DNA of 64,000 bases from Struthio camelus (Eukaryota > Chordata > Aves > Struthioniformes > Struthionidae). Below, piece after piece: positions 50,940 to 61,910 of the stretch. Every line of letters begins with the position of its first letter. The first letter of the stretch is position 1. Location of the stretch: the NCBI RefSeq assembly GCF_040807025.1, contig NC_090946.1, positions 4,010,001-4,074,000 of the forward strand. Reading direction: 5' to 3'. The position numbers and the translations under genes are program-made. Under the pieces are notes generated by a model. That model was not told where the DNA came from and searched no databases. It was given only the letters and a program-made list of their open reading frames with translations.

Positions 50940-51090
50940 GCTGGTGTGTGAATAATTGGGCTGGTGGTGGCTGAACACCCTGGCACGTATTTTAATTACT
51001 GAGAGAGCATCCGTCATGTGCCACTCCCTTGGCGCAGCTGTTTTGCACGGCATTTGCCTGGGCATATTTGATTATCACCAAAGGTTTCTG
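50940..51090. promoter_or_regulatory. Putative conserved non-coding element
   Basis: GTGAATAATTGGGC, GTATTTTAATTACTGAGAG and GCATATTTGATTATCACC in close spacing, inside GC-richer sequence. Not tested by alignment. Confidence 0.3.
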
Positions 51091-51099
51091 CTTTGGGCT

Positions 51100-52940
51100 C
51101 GGAGGGAGATTTCCGCTGCCATTGGGTGCTGTTTGCCGTGGGGATAGTGCGGGCCTGCCTGTTTGCTTTGCCTGACTGTCGCAGCGAGGCCAGCCCTCAC
51201 CGGCTGCACGCCGCCCAGGCGCAGGCTTTCCACGCAGGGCTGTGCTGCACCGGCCACGCCAGTGCAAAGAGACAGTGTGTCCCTGGGCACCAGCCAGGGA
51301 GGCAGCAGGGGCCCGAGGTGTGGTTGCTCTCCAAGAAGGTGCACCAGCGATGCCACAACCCCCTCGCTTAAGCTATAGCCTGAAGCCTTGGCATTGGTGC
51401 CGTGAGCCGGGAGGTTCTCGTATGGAGCCGGCCGGCTGCCGGGAGGCTGCCCATCACGACCACACCGTTTGCTTTATTGCACTGGCTCTGTACCAGAGCA
51501 CTTAGCCGTGTCTCCGCAGTGACCGAGCGGCATGGGCTCCCGGCCTGGGGCTGTGAACGGCCCCCACCAAGCATTGCTGCTGGCTCCAGAGGGTCCTCGG
51601 CATCGCCTGCCTCCGGAGCGGGCACTGATGTCCTTGCTGCAAAAGGGAGGCGTTTGGGCTCTTCCTGGCATTAAAGGGGAATGTCCTAGCTGGCACAACC
51701 GATCCCCCATGCATGGAGGTGGTTCTCATGCCTCCCCGCCTGCTGGGCCCACATGCCCCCTCCACAGACCTGCCTTGGAGACCCGTTTCTGCATTTTTCC
51801 AAGACTCTCCTCCAGTCTGTCTTCAGCTGAGGCTTTTTCCCATACCCAGGGCCAAGAGGTGACCCAAGCCTCCCTGGCAGACCCCTTGGGGAGAAGGTCT
51901 GGGGAAAGGACTTGGAGACAAGGATCAAGGTTAGGAAGAGGAGCGCAACGTGTGATTGGGGCAATGCCGAGACAACCAGGGCACCCAGCTCAGCCAGGTA
52001 GAGCCAGCATTACCAAAAAGGAAGAGCTCAGAGAGGAAGGACTCAGGGGCTCTTCAGCCTGGTTCCTCCAGCCCTGGTGCTCGCCATTGTAAAAATGCAT
52101 TATTTCTCCTCTCCCAGGCAGAAAAATGTTATTAAAAGAACAGAAGAAACCCAACCAGAAGTGCGAATGATAATGTGAACGCTGGAGACACTGGCATGGC
52201 TAGCAAGATGCACTCTGGGGCGGTCACGGGGCTGTTTCCCATGGCCCAATCGAGCCCCTTGGCCAGCCACGCACCTGAGCTAGGGGCAGGGGAGCCCTCC
52301 TACCCCAAACTATGCCCCCATGTCCAAGCAAAGCCCCCAGGTCCCTTCGAGCCAGGGCACATATATGTGATGCAAGGGCGGATGAGTGAGATGATAGAGG
52401 CAGAGGCAACTGTGCATGGGGGCACCTGAAACCATGCCTGCTCCCAGCCAACCCCCTGCTGCATTTGCCTGTCATCCCCACTCCTCCCTTTGGTGCTCCT
52501 GCTCCCTTGCAGCCCCAGGCACAGTGGGGCTTTGCACCTCTTTGCTTCCAGGTTAACAAGCACTTGGTTGTCTTTTCAGGAGCAATTGTAAAAATGCTTA
52601 TTGCTACGCTCTCTACTTGCCTGGAGATGACTGTCTTCCTTGGCGCTCGCCGAGGGGCTTCAAATGGGACTGAGAGGTGAAACTGCCCTCCTGCACCACC
52701 TCGACACGGCCATGGGGAAATGTGGTGCCGTGGGGGGAGGCAGCTCGATGCCTGGCACGGGGAGGAGGGCTACCAGCTCCCCAGGTGGCCATAAGGCAGC
52801 AGCAACAGCAGGGAGAGGCAGCAGGTGGAGGCAGAGGCTGAAGGTCGTGTGTCAGACTTTGCCCCCATCCTGCCTGGGACCAGCTGCTCAGCTGGTGGGA
52901 CTTGCACAGAGGCCCTCCCCACCGGCACCGAGCTCGCCGC
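51100..52940. other. Intergenic DNA, nothing recognised
   Basis: No exon, RNA gene or identifiable mobile element. Slight AT enrichment at 52090-52170. Confidence 0.45.
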
Positions 52941-52949
52941 AGCCGGTGT

Positions 52950-53110
52950 CTTCTCATATTTTAGTTGCCATTAAATAAAGGGATACTTAATTGCTCCAGC
53001 ACTTAGCCTGAAATGAAAAACGTGTCATTCACCCACCATCTCTCACCCCCCTGGTCCGCAGGTGCTGGCTGGTATTAATACTTCCCCAAATAATTGCATC
53101 CACCTTGAGC
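52950..53110. promoter_or_regulatory. Putative conserved non-coding element
   Basis: ATATTTTAGTTGCCATTAAA, GATACTTAATTGCTCC and CCAAATAATTGCATCC in an AT-rich island. Suggestive only. Confidence 0.3.
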
Positions 53111-53190
53111 ACTGCAGGGTGGCAGGGTCTAGAGGGGACAGAGAAGTGATGCAGCAAACATGCGGCCATCGGTCACGGAGGGCTTTCATG

Positions 53191-53511
53191 TTATAAGTGC
53201 AATGGTTCAGGAGTCAGGTTTCGATCAATGAGATGGCAGGAAGCGCTCGCTCCCACCCCGCTGACCTGACTCAGCAGGGCAGGACCCGGGACGTTGCCAT
53301 CAGGTCCGGACACTGATGGCCCTGTGAGTCTCTGGGGCAGTGCCGGGTCTCCTGGAGGTGGCCGTGGAGGTGTCTGCAGTGGCCTTGCCCTGTGCTCTCG
53401 GCTTTTCCTGTTCTTGCCAGGAGCCAGTGGGACAAACTGCTCTTCTGTGATGGGCTCAGCCTCCGAGTAGCTTACATAGCCTGGGGCCCTGCTCCTCCCG
53501 CTGGCGTGCAC
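53191..53511 (-). CDS. Open frame of unknown status
   Basis: A 106-codon minus-strand frame. Its N-terminal half (GYVSYSEAEPITEEQF, then VPLAPGKNRKSREHRA) has a less biased composition than the usual GC-frame shadows and could be an exon. The C-terminal half is proline/glycine-rich and unconvincing. I cannot match it to any family and see no supporting partner exon. It may equally be chance. Confidence 0.15.
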   Translation of the reverse strand: MHASGRSRAPGYVSYSEAEPITEEQFVPLAPGKNRKSREHRARPLQTPPRPPPGDPALPQRLTGPSVSGPDGNVPGPALLSQVSGVGASASCHLIDRNLTPEPLHL

Positions 53512-53754
53512 CCAGAGCCTGTTGAAACCCTGGCCTCCCTCCTGCTGCTTGCAAAGCCCTTCAGGGCTGGTCCCTGGTTATCTTTTTTTCATGAGCCCTG
53601 GGAGATGTTTGCAGTCGATGTCTCTGCTGGAAGCAGACGCTGCCCTTGCACAGCCCGTACAGGCGTGCCAGGTGAGAGCGTGGTGCTTGCTGTTCCATAA
53701 CCGCATTGCCCTTCCTACAGGACCCCTAAGTGCTCTTACTTGGCCAATCTGGGC

Positions 53755-53995
53755 CTAAGAGGTTGGTCCGCGCAAAAAACAATAGCTCTTTGCATCCTGA
53801 TGCTTATATCATTTGTGGTACACGGAGCCGTAATGAGTGGTGACCTCTATTAGGTATGCTATTAGTCTCATCAGGAGCTCCTAAAGCACATTGTTGTTTC
53901 TTTTGGTAGATGTAAAGGCAGTCAGGTTCTGCTGAGCAACTGTACAATTAGGAATAAATCATTGCCGTGACTGCAGTCACTGATTAATTGAAACC
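53755..53995. promoter_or_regulatory. Putative conserved non-coding element
   Basis: AT-rich block with AAAACAATAGC and CACATTGTTGTTTC (SOX-type), CTATTAGGTATGCTATTAGT, and CACTGATTAATTG. The density and edges resemble other vertebrate conserved elements. Untested. Confidence 0.35.
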
Positions 53996-54199
53996 AGTGG
54001 CAGTGGATGGGGGTGACTCGCAATTTCGTCTTGTTTTTGTTTTCAGCCACGGCATCACTGCAAGGGTAGTGTTAAGGTCATTTGGGAACAGCTCCCCTGC
54101 TTTGCCCCATAAGATGTCCAGCCTGAGCATGTCGTATCACCTCATTTCCTGTGCCAGGCAGGGGCATCTCATCCATTGCAGAGAACGCAAGTTTTGCTT

Positions 54200-56090
54200 T
54201 GCTTTATGACAGTTGTGCTGCTGTAGGTTTTTCCACCTCCCTTTCCAAGGGCCAGAGAGAAAAATCACTATTACACCTGAACTAGCAGAACCTCTCCCTC
54301 TTCTCTCCCACATACGCACACCTGGAGCATGCACAACTTGAGTGATAATGTCTTTTATCATTACTAAGGCCTTGACACCACCCAAAGTCATTGCAGCCCA
54401 GCCCACTAGGAGTAGGTCAGTTGTCACCGGCCATTTCTCCCACGGCACCAGCATGGCCTTGGCACCAGGCACCCTGGTTCACAGCTCACCCTCAAGCCTC
54501 CAGGAGCTGGCCATGGTGTGAAAAACCCTGGTCCTGCAAGCCATGGGTCCTCATTGTGGGGGGGACACACTGTTGGGACAGAGAGGAGGCAGCTGCTGGC
54601 ACAGAGTGGGAGAAGTGACACCGGGGGACTTGGAGACTTATTCCAGCAGCAACACTAGCAGGGGTAAAGCAGCACACACTTAGAGGGGGGTGAGTCCTCT
54701 CCCCAGAGCCTCATGAGACAGCCAAACAGTGTCAATCCATCACGGCTTTGCACCAGCATCAAAGAAATCTCTTTTCAAAGCAGTAGCCTGATGGGCAGAA
54801 CCAGCCCTGAGCTTTTGGCCTAAAACTGTGTTTCCTGCTGAGGACGTTTCATGTGTGGCTGAGGAGCCTTCACACTGGGACTTGGGTGGTTACAAAGTCT
54901 GGAGCGACAAGCATGTGCAAAGTGACACAGTGGGAGATTTGGGGCTGGGGGCAGTGCTCCTCCAGGGCAGTCTGAGAGCTGAGACGCTTCTTGCTACAAC
55001 GGCAGGCAGCTTCCACTTGCAAAAGCTGGGTGAGACCTTGGACCCCAAGTGAACTGAAGACTACGGAGCTCAGGGAGAAGAGGTCCAAGACAAGCCTGCC
55101 TTCACAATGCTGCAAGGCAGACAGGTGCGAGCCGCCTGGGAGGCAGTCCCTCTTTGCTTCCTACCTGCTCTGTGCCTGTCCTCCCCACCACAGAGGTGTC
55201 CTGCAGAGGCCTGCGGGCAAGAAGGCCCAGTCCCAGTGTACAGGAGCTTGGTAAGACCTAGGCTCCTCAGAGCGTCTCCTGAGCTGTGGGATGTCTGACA
55301 GAAACTGAACCACCCAGGATATTTACAGGGCTGAAGTGACTGGACTAGGCTGCCCAGCTGAGTGTTGCACAAGGTGAGACACTTGGAAAAGCAAAGCAGA
55401 GGAGTCTCAGCTGGACACGCTGTGCTGTGGCTTAGAGCCACTGTGCTGAAGTCTGCATATGCTGCTGTAGCAATCAGTATTCATCCAGCAGGCGCTGCTC
55501 ACAGTTTGAGCTCCAAACCTACCTGTTGGCACACTGAAAACTCACTAACATGGAGAATACCCCCACAGTGGAAAAGCAGCTCAGGCTGGGTTGGTAGAGG
55601 AGGGATTGGTGCGTCTGAGCAGGCAGAGCAGGGCCTGCACCTTCTTTGGCAGCCTGAGCACTTCTCTCTGACTTTGCACGGGAGCAGACTAGGGAGGGCT
55701 CACGTAATTCCTTTGGCTAGCAGAGCTGCAAGGGGTGGCCATCTGCAGCTGGGTGCCACCAAATCTGTGTGTAAATTGAACATTGCTGCAGATGCTGGAC
55801 CAAAGTCCAGGATGATCAGAGTCCCTGCAAGTTTTGAAACAGATCTGGCAGGAGAAGCCTCCAGCATCAGCCTGGAAAAGGGAAACATATATCCAGGAAG
55901 CCACAGCCCTGGAAGGAAGGGAGAAACAGTAAATAGTGAGGGCGAAGGAAAGGCACTCTGTCCCAGGTACAGGAAGATAAAGGTAGGAAATTAGCCAAGA
56001 TGTTTAGCTTGACATCCAGCCCCAGCAAAAAATAACCATCTGTGGAAGAGCATACTCACTAATGAAAGTGCTTATGAGAAAGGTTTCTAA
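54200..56090. other. Lower-GC intergenic DNA, possibly repeat-derived
   Basis: Composition is flatter than the flanks, and the adjoining 56.1-56.3 kb segment resembles CR1 reverse transcriptase. No frame here shows a clear domain. Confidence 0.3.
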
Positions 56091-56094
56091 TAGC

Positions 56095-56290
56095 TGACAA
56101 GCAACACAGGTTTATTAAGAACAGGTTGTGCCAAACCCGTCTAATAGCCTCCTTAAATGTAATCACTGATGAAGGAGATTAGGGAGCACAGGGCAAAGAG
56201 GCTCTCTACATTTCAGCCAGGCAGTTGCTCTAGTGCCGTAGCACAGACATTAAGAAACTGGACTCTTACCAAGCAGATAAAGATGCCTCT
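56095..56290 (+). pseudogene. Decayed CR1-type reverse transcriptase fragment
   Basis: ACAGGTTTATTAAGAACAGG then TTGTGCCAAACCCGTCTAAT reads as GFIKNRLCQTRLI, resembling the F..N.SC.TNL motif of CR1 reverse transcriptases. A degenerate LDFSKAF-like patch follows about 80 bases on. Multiple stops and frame breaks; strongly decayed. Confidence 0.35.
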
Positions 56291-56769
56291 GCATGTATTA
56301 GCAACTGGTGGCGGAGCCAGGAGTGCTCATCAGCCCAGGAGAGGCTGCAGGTGGGGCAAGCCTGTCGAGGGGCTGCCAGGACGCCTGCAACTTCGTGTTG
56401 TCCCCAGCTACCTGGGGAACAATGGGATTTGAAAGCACAGAGACTTGCCAACAGCATCCCAACTAGTTGCAGCAAGCACACAGGGAATGAGGGGAGCTGG
56501 ATAGAAAAGAGCCCAAGGGCACCTGGGCTTGGAGTGGATGGAGAGCATGGCCATAGCTGCGGGCAAAGCCAGAGGGGAGGAGAGGCGTTGATAGCCTGCA
56601 GCCTTGTGCTGCTGTGCCTGGCTTAACCCATATGGTTTGGGAACGGACAGGATGGGAATGTCCTGAGCTGGCAGAGGCAAGAGTCCCCGCAGTGGGCTGG
56701 GGACGGTTATCTGTCTGCAGCCTCTGGGGCAGAGAGGAGGATGGGACCACAGCTTTGCACCATGCCTGA

Positions 56770-56890
56770 GCAGCTAGCGAGCAGAGATAGCTGGTAATGA
56801 GGGGATTAGCAGTTATTAAATGGAAATGACTACAATCAACGCAATCGCAGGGAAGCGGACACTTCACACAGCTGTAATAACCCGTTATCA
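56770..56890. promoter_or_regulatory. Putative conserved non-coding element
   Basis: GGTAATGAGGGGATTAGCAG, TTATTAAATGGAAATGAC and AGCTGTAATAACCCG in a short AT-rich island. Suggestive only. Confidence 0.25.
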
Positions 56891-57272
56891 CTGGCTGCCT
56901 GCTCGCTGGGCAGCAGCACTGTGGGGATGACCTCCAGGTGCATGCTGCAAAGAGCCAGCGAGCGCCAGGTTAGCCAAGGGCCCCTTGCCTGCCACGGAGA
57001 CCTGCAGGAGCTTTCGCAGAGCCCATGTGCCTTGCTCATTGCAGCATGTCCTCCTTGTCGGGCTGGCCCGGTGCCCAAGGCCAGGTGGACATCCTCCAGC
57101 CCTGCAGTCCTGCCCTGGCAGGGAACAGGGGTGCCCAGCTGCAGGGACCCTGCCCCATGTGTCACCATGTCCCACAGCTCCCTGCCACCCTCTGGGCCGG
57201 GGGCCTTCTCCAAAGGCCATCCCCCACCTTGCAGGGGGCTCTTTGCTCCCCATCCCCTCTACTCTGGGGATG

Positions 57273-57508
57273 GCATCACAAAGCGACATGGCAGCCCCTC
57301 TCCCAGCAGCTGGGGGTGTCTGATTTCTCCCTGGCACTGTCAATAAAGCCCTGCTAAATCCAGCACCCGGCTTTTGGGGGGTGGGAGGATTTGCGTCAGC
57401 GGGTGACACTTTTAGCCGGGGAGGGGGACTCTGGGAGGGGAAGCAGCTGCTGGCTGAGTCATGCATGGAGAGGGCTCCCCGAGGCGGCCGGGGACTGCCG
57501 GCAGCCCC
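57273..57508 (+). repeat. Left arm of exact 236-bp inverted repeat
   Basis: Reads from GCATCACAAAGCGACATGG to GGACTGCCGGCAGCCCC. Its reverse complement recurs at 59937-60172 with no mismatch found by eye; 62 encoded residues are identical in the shared frame. The arm contains AATAAA (57342-57347) and an AP-1/NF-E2-type GCTGAGTCA. Flanks differ abruptly on both sides. Confidence 0.93.
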
Positions 57509-58859
57509 AAACGCGAGGTAAGGGAGGGGGCTCTCCCCCTATACCTGCTCTGGATGCTGCCTTCACCGTGGGGGAGTGAGAGGAGAACCGCAGGCAGCCA
57601 GGTGCTGGCAGCTCCTTCCCTCCCAGAGGGCTCCCCAGCTGCTGTCTCTCCGCTGAGGCCCCAGCCGTGGTCGGGACACGGCGATGGTATTGCTCCTGCA
57701 GTTCCAGAGGCTGAGCCGCTTCCCGCCAGATGCTAGGGCTGTTAATGCCCTGCATGCTTTCAGCAACCTGCTGCTCCAAGTATCATGAGCTGGTCTGTGA
57801 CACCGTTATGCTCGTTCCCCGCCGGTCCCCGTGGCTCCTAACAGATGTCCAGCATCCCTGCTCCTTTGGCTTTCGCAGCACGCTCCCGCGTCCCTGCCGC
57901 TCCGCCTGCGCCTCGCTGCCTCGCGCGGATTGAACCATATGGGCCACCAGTGAGCGGGCCTGACAGGCTCTCGCATGGCAGAGAAAACCAATTCCCCGCA
58001 CGGCAGGAAGTGCGGGGTGAGGCTTTACCGCCAGCGCCGTGCGAGTCGGCTGAGATGCTCTCACAGTGCCTTCTGCCCCCAGCATTTCTGAACTAATCTG
58101 TTGTCCTCGTGCATCTCTGGCAAATGGGTCCGGGCACCCATTTCACTCCATAGCAGACTGCCTAACTTCTAAAATACGCTTTAAGGGACAGTGTCTGACT
58201 GTCAGCACCGCTGAGCACCTGCTGACTTCCACCGGATTTGTGAGTCTGTAGTGTGTGTTGAGAACAGCCCATTCGTTTAATTACCTAAACACAGATTTGC
58301 AGCATCTGAGCAGCGCCCGCCCTGGCACTGTCTGTGACTCTCCCCACTTCCCCATCAAATTGATGGACACCAGCGGGTCAGGTCCTGGCGCTCCCCGCAG
58401 CTCCCGGGCTGTCCTCAGCCGGGACGAAGCAGCCGTGCTTGACGGCATCCCAGGCAAGCCAGCAAGCCAGCAGGAGAAGACGGTATGTGATCACACAGTT
58501 AACCGCTGTATTGTAAAGCATATGCAGGAACTGGAGGAGGGAGCAGGAATGAATTAAAGCAGCATGACTATTTGCCATTTCCTGATTTCTGAGCTCTTGA
58601 CTTCATCCTAAGGAAGGCACTTTAGGCCTCTGATGTGTATGTATTGGGGCAGTGCCAGCATTTAATTGGGCTCTGCAGTGCCTTGCCCTCATTAGAGGCA
58701 GCCTGTCCCCAAACTCACAGTTAGGAAAGGAGAGGGAAGGAAGAATAATCCTCTCCGTTTTGGGGGACAGAGACCAGGGGTTTGTATCTACCCCTCTGGA
58801 CTGGTTGGCCACGAGACCATTTTTCTCCACCAGCTCAGAAGAAAGCCCTCCTGGCAGGC

Positions 58860-59450
58860 AGTGGGATGGGATATAGGAGGGGATGGGATGGAAGAAGGTG
58901 ATGTGAGGTGGGATAGGAAGGGAAGGGAAGGGAAGGAATAGGATGGGAAGTGGATGGGGATAGGGATGGGATGAGGGGAGAGGGGTGGGAAGGGGATGGG
59001 ATATAGGACAGGATATGGGGTAACATGGCAGGGGACAGGATGGAATGAGAGGGGAGAGGAGGGGATGAGACATGGGATGGGAAGGGAGGGAAGGGGAGAG
59101 GAGGGGAGAGGAGGGGAAGGGGGAGGAGAGGGAAGGGAATATGGGATGGGTTGGGATGGAAGAGGATGGCATGAGATGAGATGGGAGGGAAAGGAAGGAG
59201 AGGGGATATGGGATGAAAGGGGATGGGAAGGGAAGGGAGGGGAGGGGAGCAGAGGGGAGGGCTCAGGAGGGGGTGTGATATGGGATGAGAGGGGATGGGA
59301 AGGGAGAGGACAGCATATGAGATGGGAGGGGATGGGAAGGGATAGGATATGGGATGGGATGCGATGAAAGGAGAGGGGAAGGGAGGGGATATGGAGGGGG
59401 GGGATGGGACGGAATGGAAGAGGATGGGAGGGGTGGGAGGGGAAGGGAGC
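58860..59450 (+). repeat. 590-bp purine-rich GGGAT/GGGAA tract
   Basis: Degenerate repeat of GGGATGGGA, GGGAAGGGA and GAGGGGA words; nearly all purine on the plus strand, with scattered TAT and CAT. Lies between the arms of the inverted repeat. It is open through both strands for more than 200 codons only because of its composition. Confidence 0.92.
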
Positions 59451-59936
59451 TGTAATTTCGGGGCCACTGCTGCCGAGGAGCTGTGCCCCCACGCTGAACC
59501 AGGAGATTCCGCGAAGCATAATCAGACCAAACATATGGTTTGGGATGTCCAGGATTTTCATCAACTCCCTTCCAAACCTCATTGGTAGCAGAAACGAGTG
59601 CTGGGGTTCGCTCTCCCTGCTCAGTGGCACGGAGGGGGGAATCGGCCTGGGGTGCCCTGGTTGGGGGTGGCCAGGAGCGCATTGCTGAGGCTCCCTGCGC
59701 TTGCCACAGAGCTGGCTGAGCAAGGCGGGGGCCGGACGGCTCGGCGCAGCCCGCGGCACGCGCCGCTTCAGCCTGGCAGCTCCCATTTCAAAGCCAGAAG
59801 CTGGCAAAGCGCCGCTGGCGGTGGCAGGGAGCTCGGCAAAAGGCTCCGAGAAGCTCCCCATGCTCCTGTCCTTCCCATCCTCGTCCTCTCCCCTGCACGT
59901 ACCTGGCTGCCGGGGCAGGGTCTGCGGGCCCATCTC

Positions 59937-60172
59937 GGGGCTGCCGGCAGTCCCCGGCCGCCTCGGGGAGCCCTCTCCATGCATGACTCAGCCAGCAGCT
60001 GCTTCCCCTCCCAGAGTCCCCCTCCCCGGCTAAAAGTGTCACCCGCTGACGCAAATCCTCCCACCCCCCAAAAGCCGGGTGCTGGATTTAGCAGGGCTTT
60101 ATTGACAGTGCCAGGGAGAAATCAGACACCCCCAGCTGCTGGGAGAGGGGCTGCCATGTCGCTTTGTGATGC
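59937..60172 (-). repeat. Right arm of exact 236-bp inverted repeat
   Basis: The reverse complement of 57273-57508, same length, no mismatch seen. On this arm the AATAAA lies on the minus strand at 60098-60103. The spacer between arms is 2428 bp. Confidence 0.93.
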
Positions 60173-61590
60173 TTCAGCTGGTGTGCAGGTGTCCCGTGCT
60201 CCCCGCACGGTGGGGGGACAGCAGCAGGAGCAGGAGGCCTCAGGACGTGCCGGTGGGGCTGGGAACCATTGCACGTCCCTTGAAGATGTCAGACACGCTT
60301 CCCTGACAGGCAGGTTGCGAATTCACCTCCCGCAGCTGCAGGGGCTGGGTGTGTACACACGCAGGGTCCCACCGCTGCCCAGCGCCCCCTGGTAATGCTG
60401 GTGCAAGGCTGTGGTGGGCCTTTGGGAGAGCTCAGAGTCCGGGCTTGAGCAGGAACCAGCTCTGCAGCATCTCGGTTGTCCCTCCAACCCCTGCCTCCTT
60501 GCAGGAGCTGAGCGGTGTGGTACAGGCAGCCAGGAACCCGCAGGGGCTCCCAGCACCCCAGCTGGGTCCCCGCAGCAGGGAATAGCTGCTCTCTAGCTGC
60601 CACCCCTTGCCTGCTAATCAATCCCATGAGTGACAGGGCCTGTCCTTCTCTCTGTGCCAGGCAGAGCGGGCACTGGAGGTGTTAGCTAGGGGCATGGATG
60701 TGCGAGAGGGGCTGGGGGCTGCAGGCAGGGAGGCGCAGCATGGCGGGGGGAGGCAGACTTGTGCCCCCGCGCAGGCTCCTCTCCCACAGGGCAGATTACC
60801 CGCCTCTCACTTGCTCATGGGGAGCTGGCAAAGCCAGTGACAGCCATAATTAGCCCTGTTCCCTCCGCCTGCCGAGTAGCACTTTTGCGCTGGAGAGCCC
60901 AGGCACAATGAGGTGCCCACACACAGGGCCACGAGACACAGCAGGCCCTGGCCGTCCCACCCGGCCAGCTCAGGCTCCTGCAGGGCCAGCAGCCTCTTTA
61001 GGGCAAGGCACAAAAGCCGGAGGCAGTCTTGCTTACTCTTTAGATGGGTAGTTGCTGGGCCGGGTGCTTGCTGGCAGCGAGGAGGAGGCAATGCTCGCTA
61101 GACCACGCTGCGGCAGATCCAGGACACATTTCCACACCTGGGGCTGGCACCGCACTTAAGGCATTGAAGAAGGTGGCGAGCTGTTCTGAATAGCTTGCTT
61201 AAACAGCAGGGGCAAGGTCCTTGCACCAGCTAACACCAATACCTGCGTGCATCTTTGTGGCATAGCAAGGACCGTCCTCCAGCCCCACTGGTCCCAGCAT
61301 CTCCCACTGGCAGCACCACGAGGCCAGGTGAAGGGCTGGGCTTGCCCCATGCCCAGGGTATTCCCAGCCCTGTGATGGTGGGACCAGACACAAGCGCAGA
61401 CCCGAGGACCTCTGCTGGGGCTGCTTGTGCATCCAACGCGCGCTGTTTCTTCCCCGCGATCCCTTGCATCTCCCCGCAATCCTGCTGGCAGCACAGGAGC
61501 CTGCAGGGGAGCAGCATGGTGAGGCGCAGCCCCGGGAAATGTAACCCCAAGCTGCATAATCCCGAGAGGCTCCCGAAGGGCTCTGGGAGA
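60173..61590. other. Intergenic DNA, nothing recognised
   Basis: No exon, RNA gene or identifiable repeat. Only compositional open frames. Confidence 0.45.
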
Positions 61591-61599
61591 GCAAGCCCT

Positions 61600-61910
61600 T
61601 GCCTGAGTCCGACCTTTCCCGGGGGCTTCTGGCGGGAAGCGTCGGGAGCCGAGGGGGGAGCGTGGGGCGGGGACGGGAGCCCAGCACCCGCCGGCCCCGG
61701 GCAGCCGCAGCCCCGGGGGAGCACCCCGGCGGCGGTGCGGAGCGCCGGGAGGCGGCGCGGTCTGAAAGCGCCTCCTGGCGGCTTCCGCGGGGAATTCCCG
61801 GCTATGGGGGCTGAGGGACGAGGGAGGAGGAGGAAGGAGGAGGAAGGAGGTGCCTCCCCCCCCCCCCCCGCCCCCCGGCCCCCCGGCCCCGCTCCGATTC
61901 TGGAGCCCCA
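61600..61910. promoter_or_regulatory. CpG island, possible promoter of next gene
   Basis: CpG-dense sequence with GC boxes (GGGGCGGGGAC), an exact palindromic kappa-B-type site GGGAATTCCC (61790-61799), and a C-run at 61856-61869. No coding exon found. In human the gene beyond SYT7 is DAGLA on the opposite strand, so a DAGLA 5' non-coding exon is possible; this is synteny inference only. Confidence 0.45.

Noticed and set aside
57273-57508. Inverted repeat arm as a transposon terminal repeat
   Set aside because: No transposase-like frame in the spacer, no target-site duplication seen at the outer edges, and a 236-bp perfect arm with an AATAAA does not fit a family I recognise.
58788-59984. 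398-codon minus-strand frame in the purine tract
   Set aside because: It is Ser/Pro/His/Leu repeat created by the GGGAT-type low-complexity sequence. No domain, and frames on both strands stay open for the same reason.
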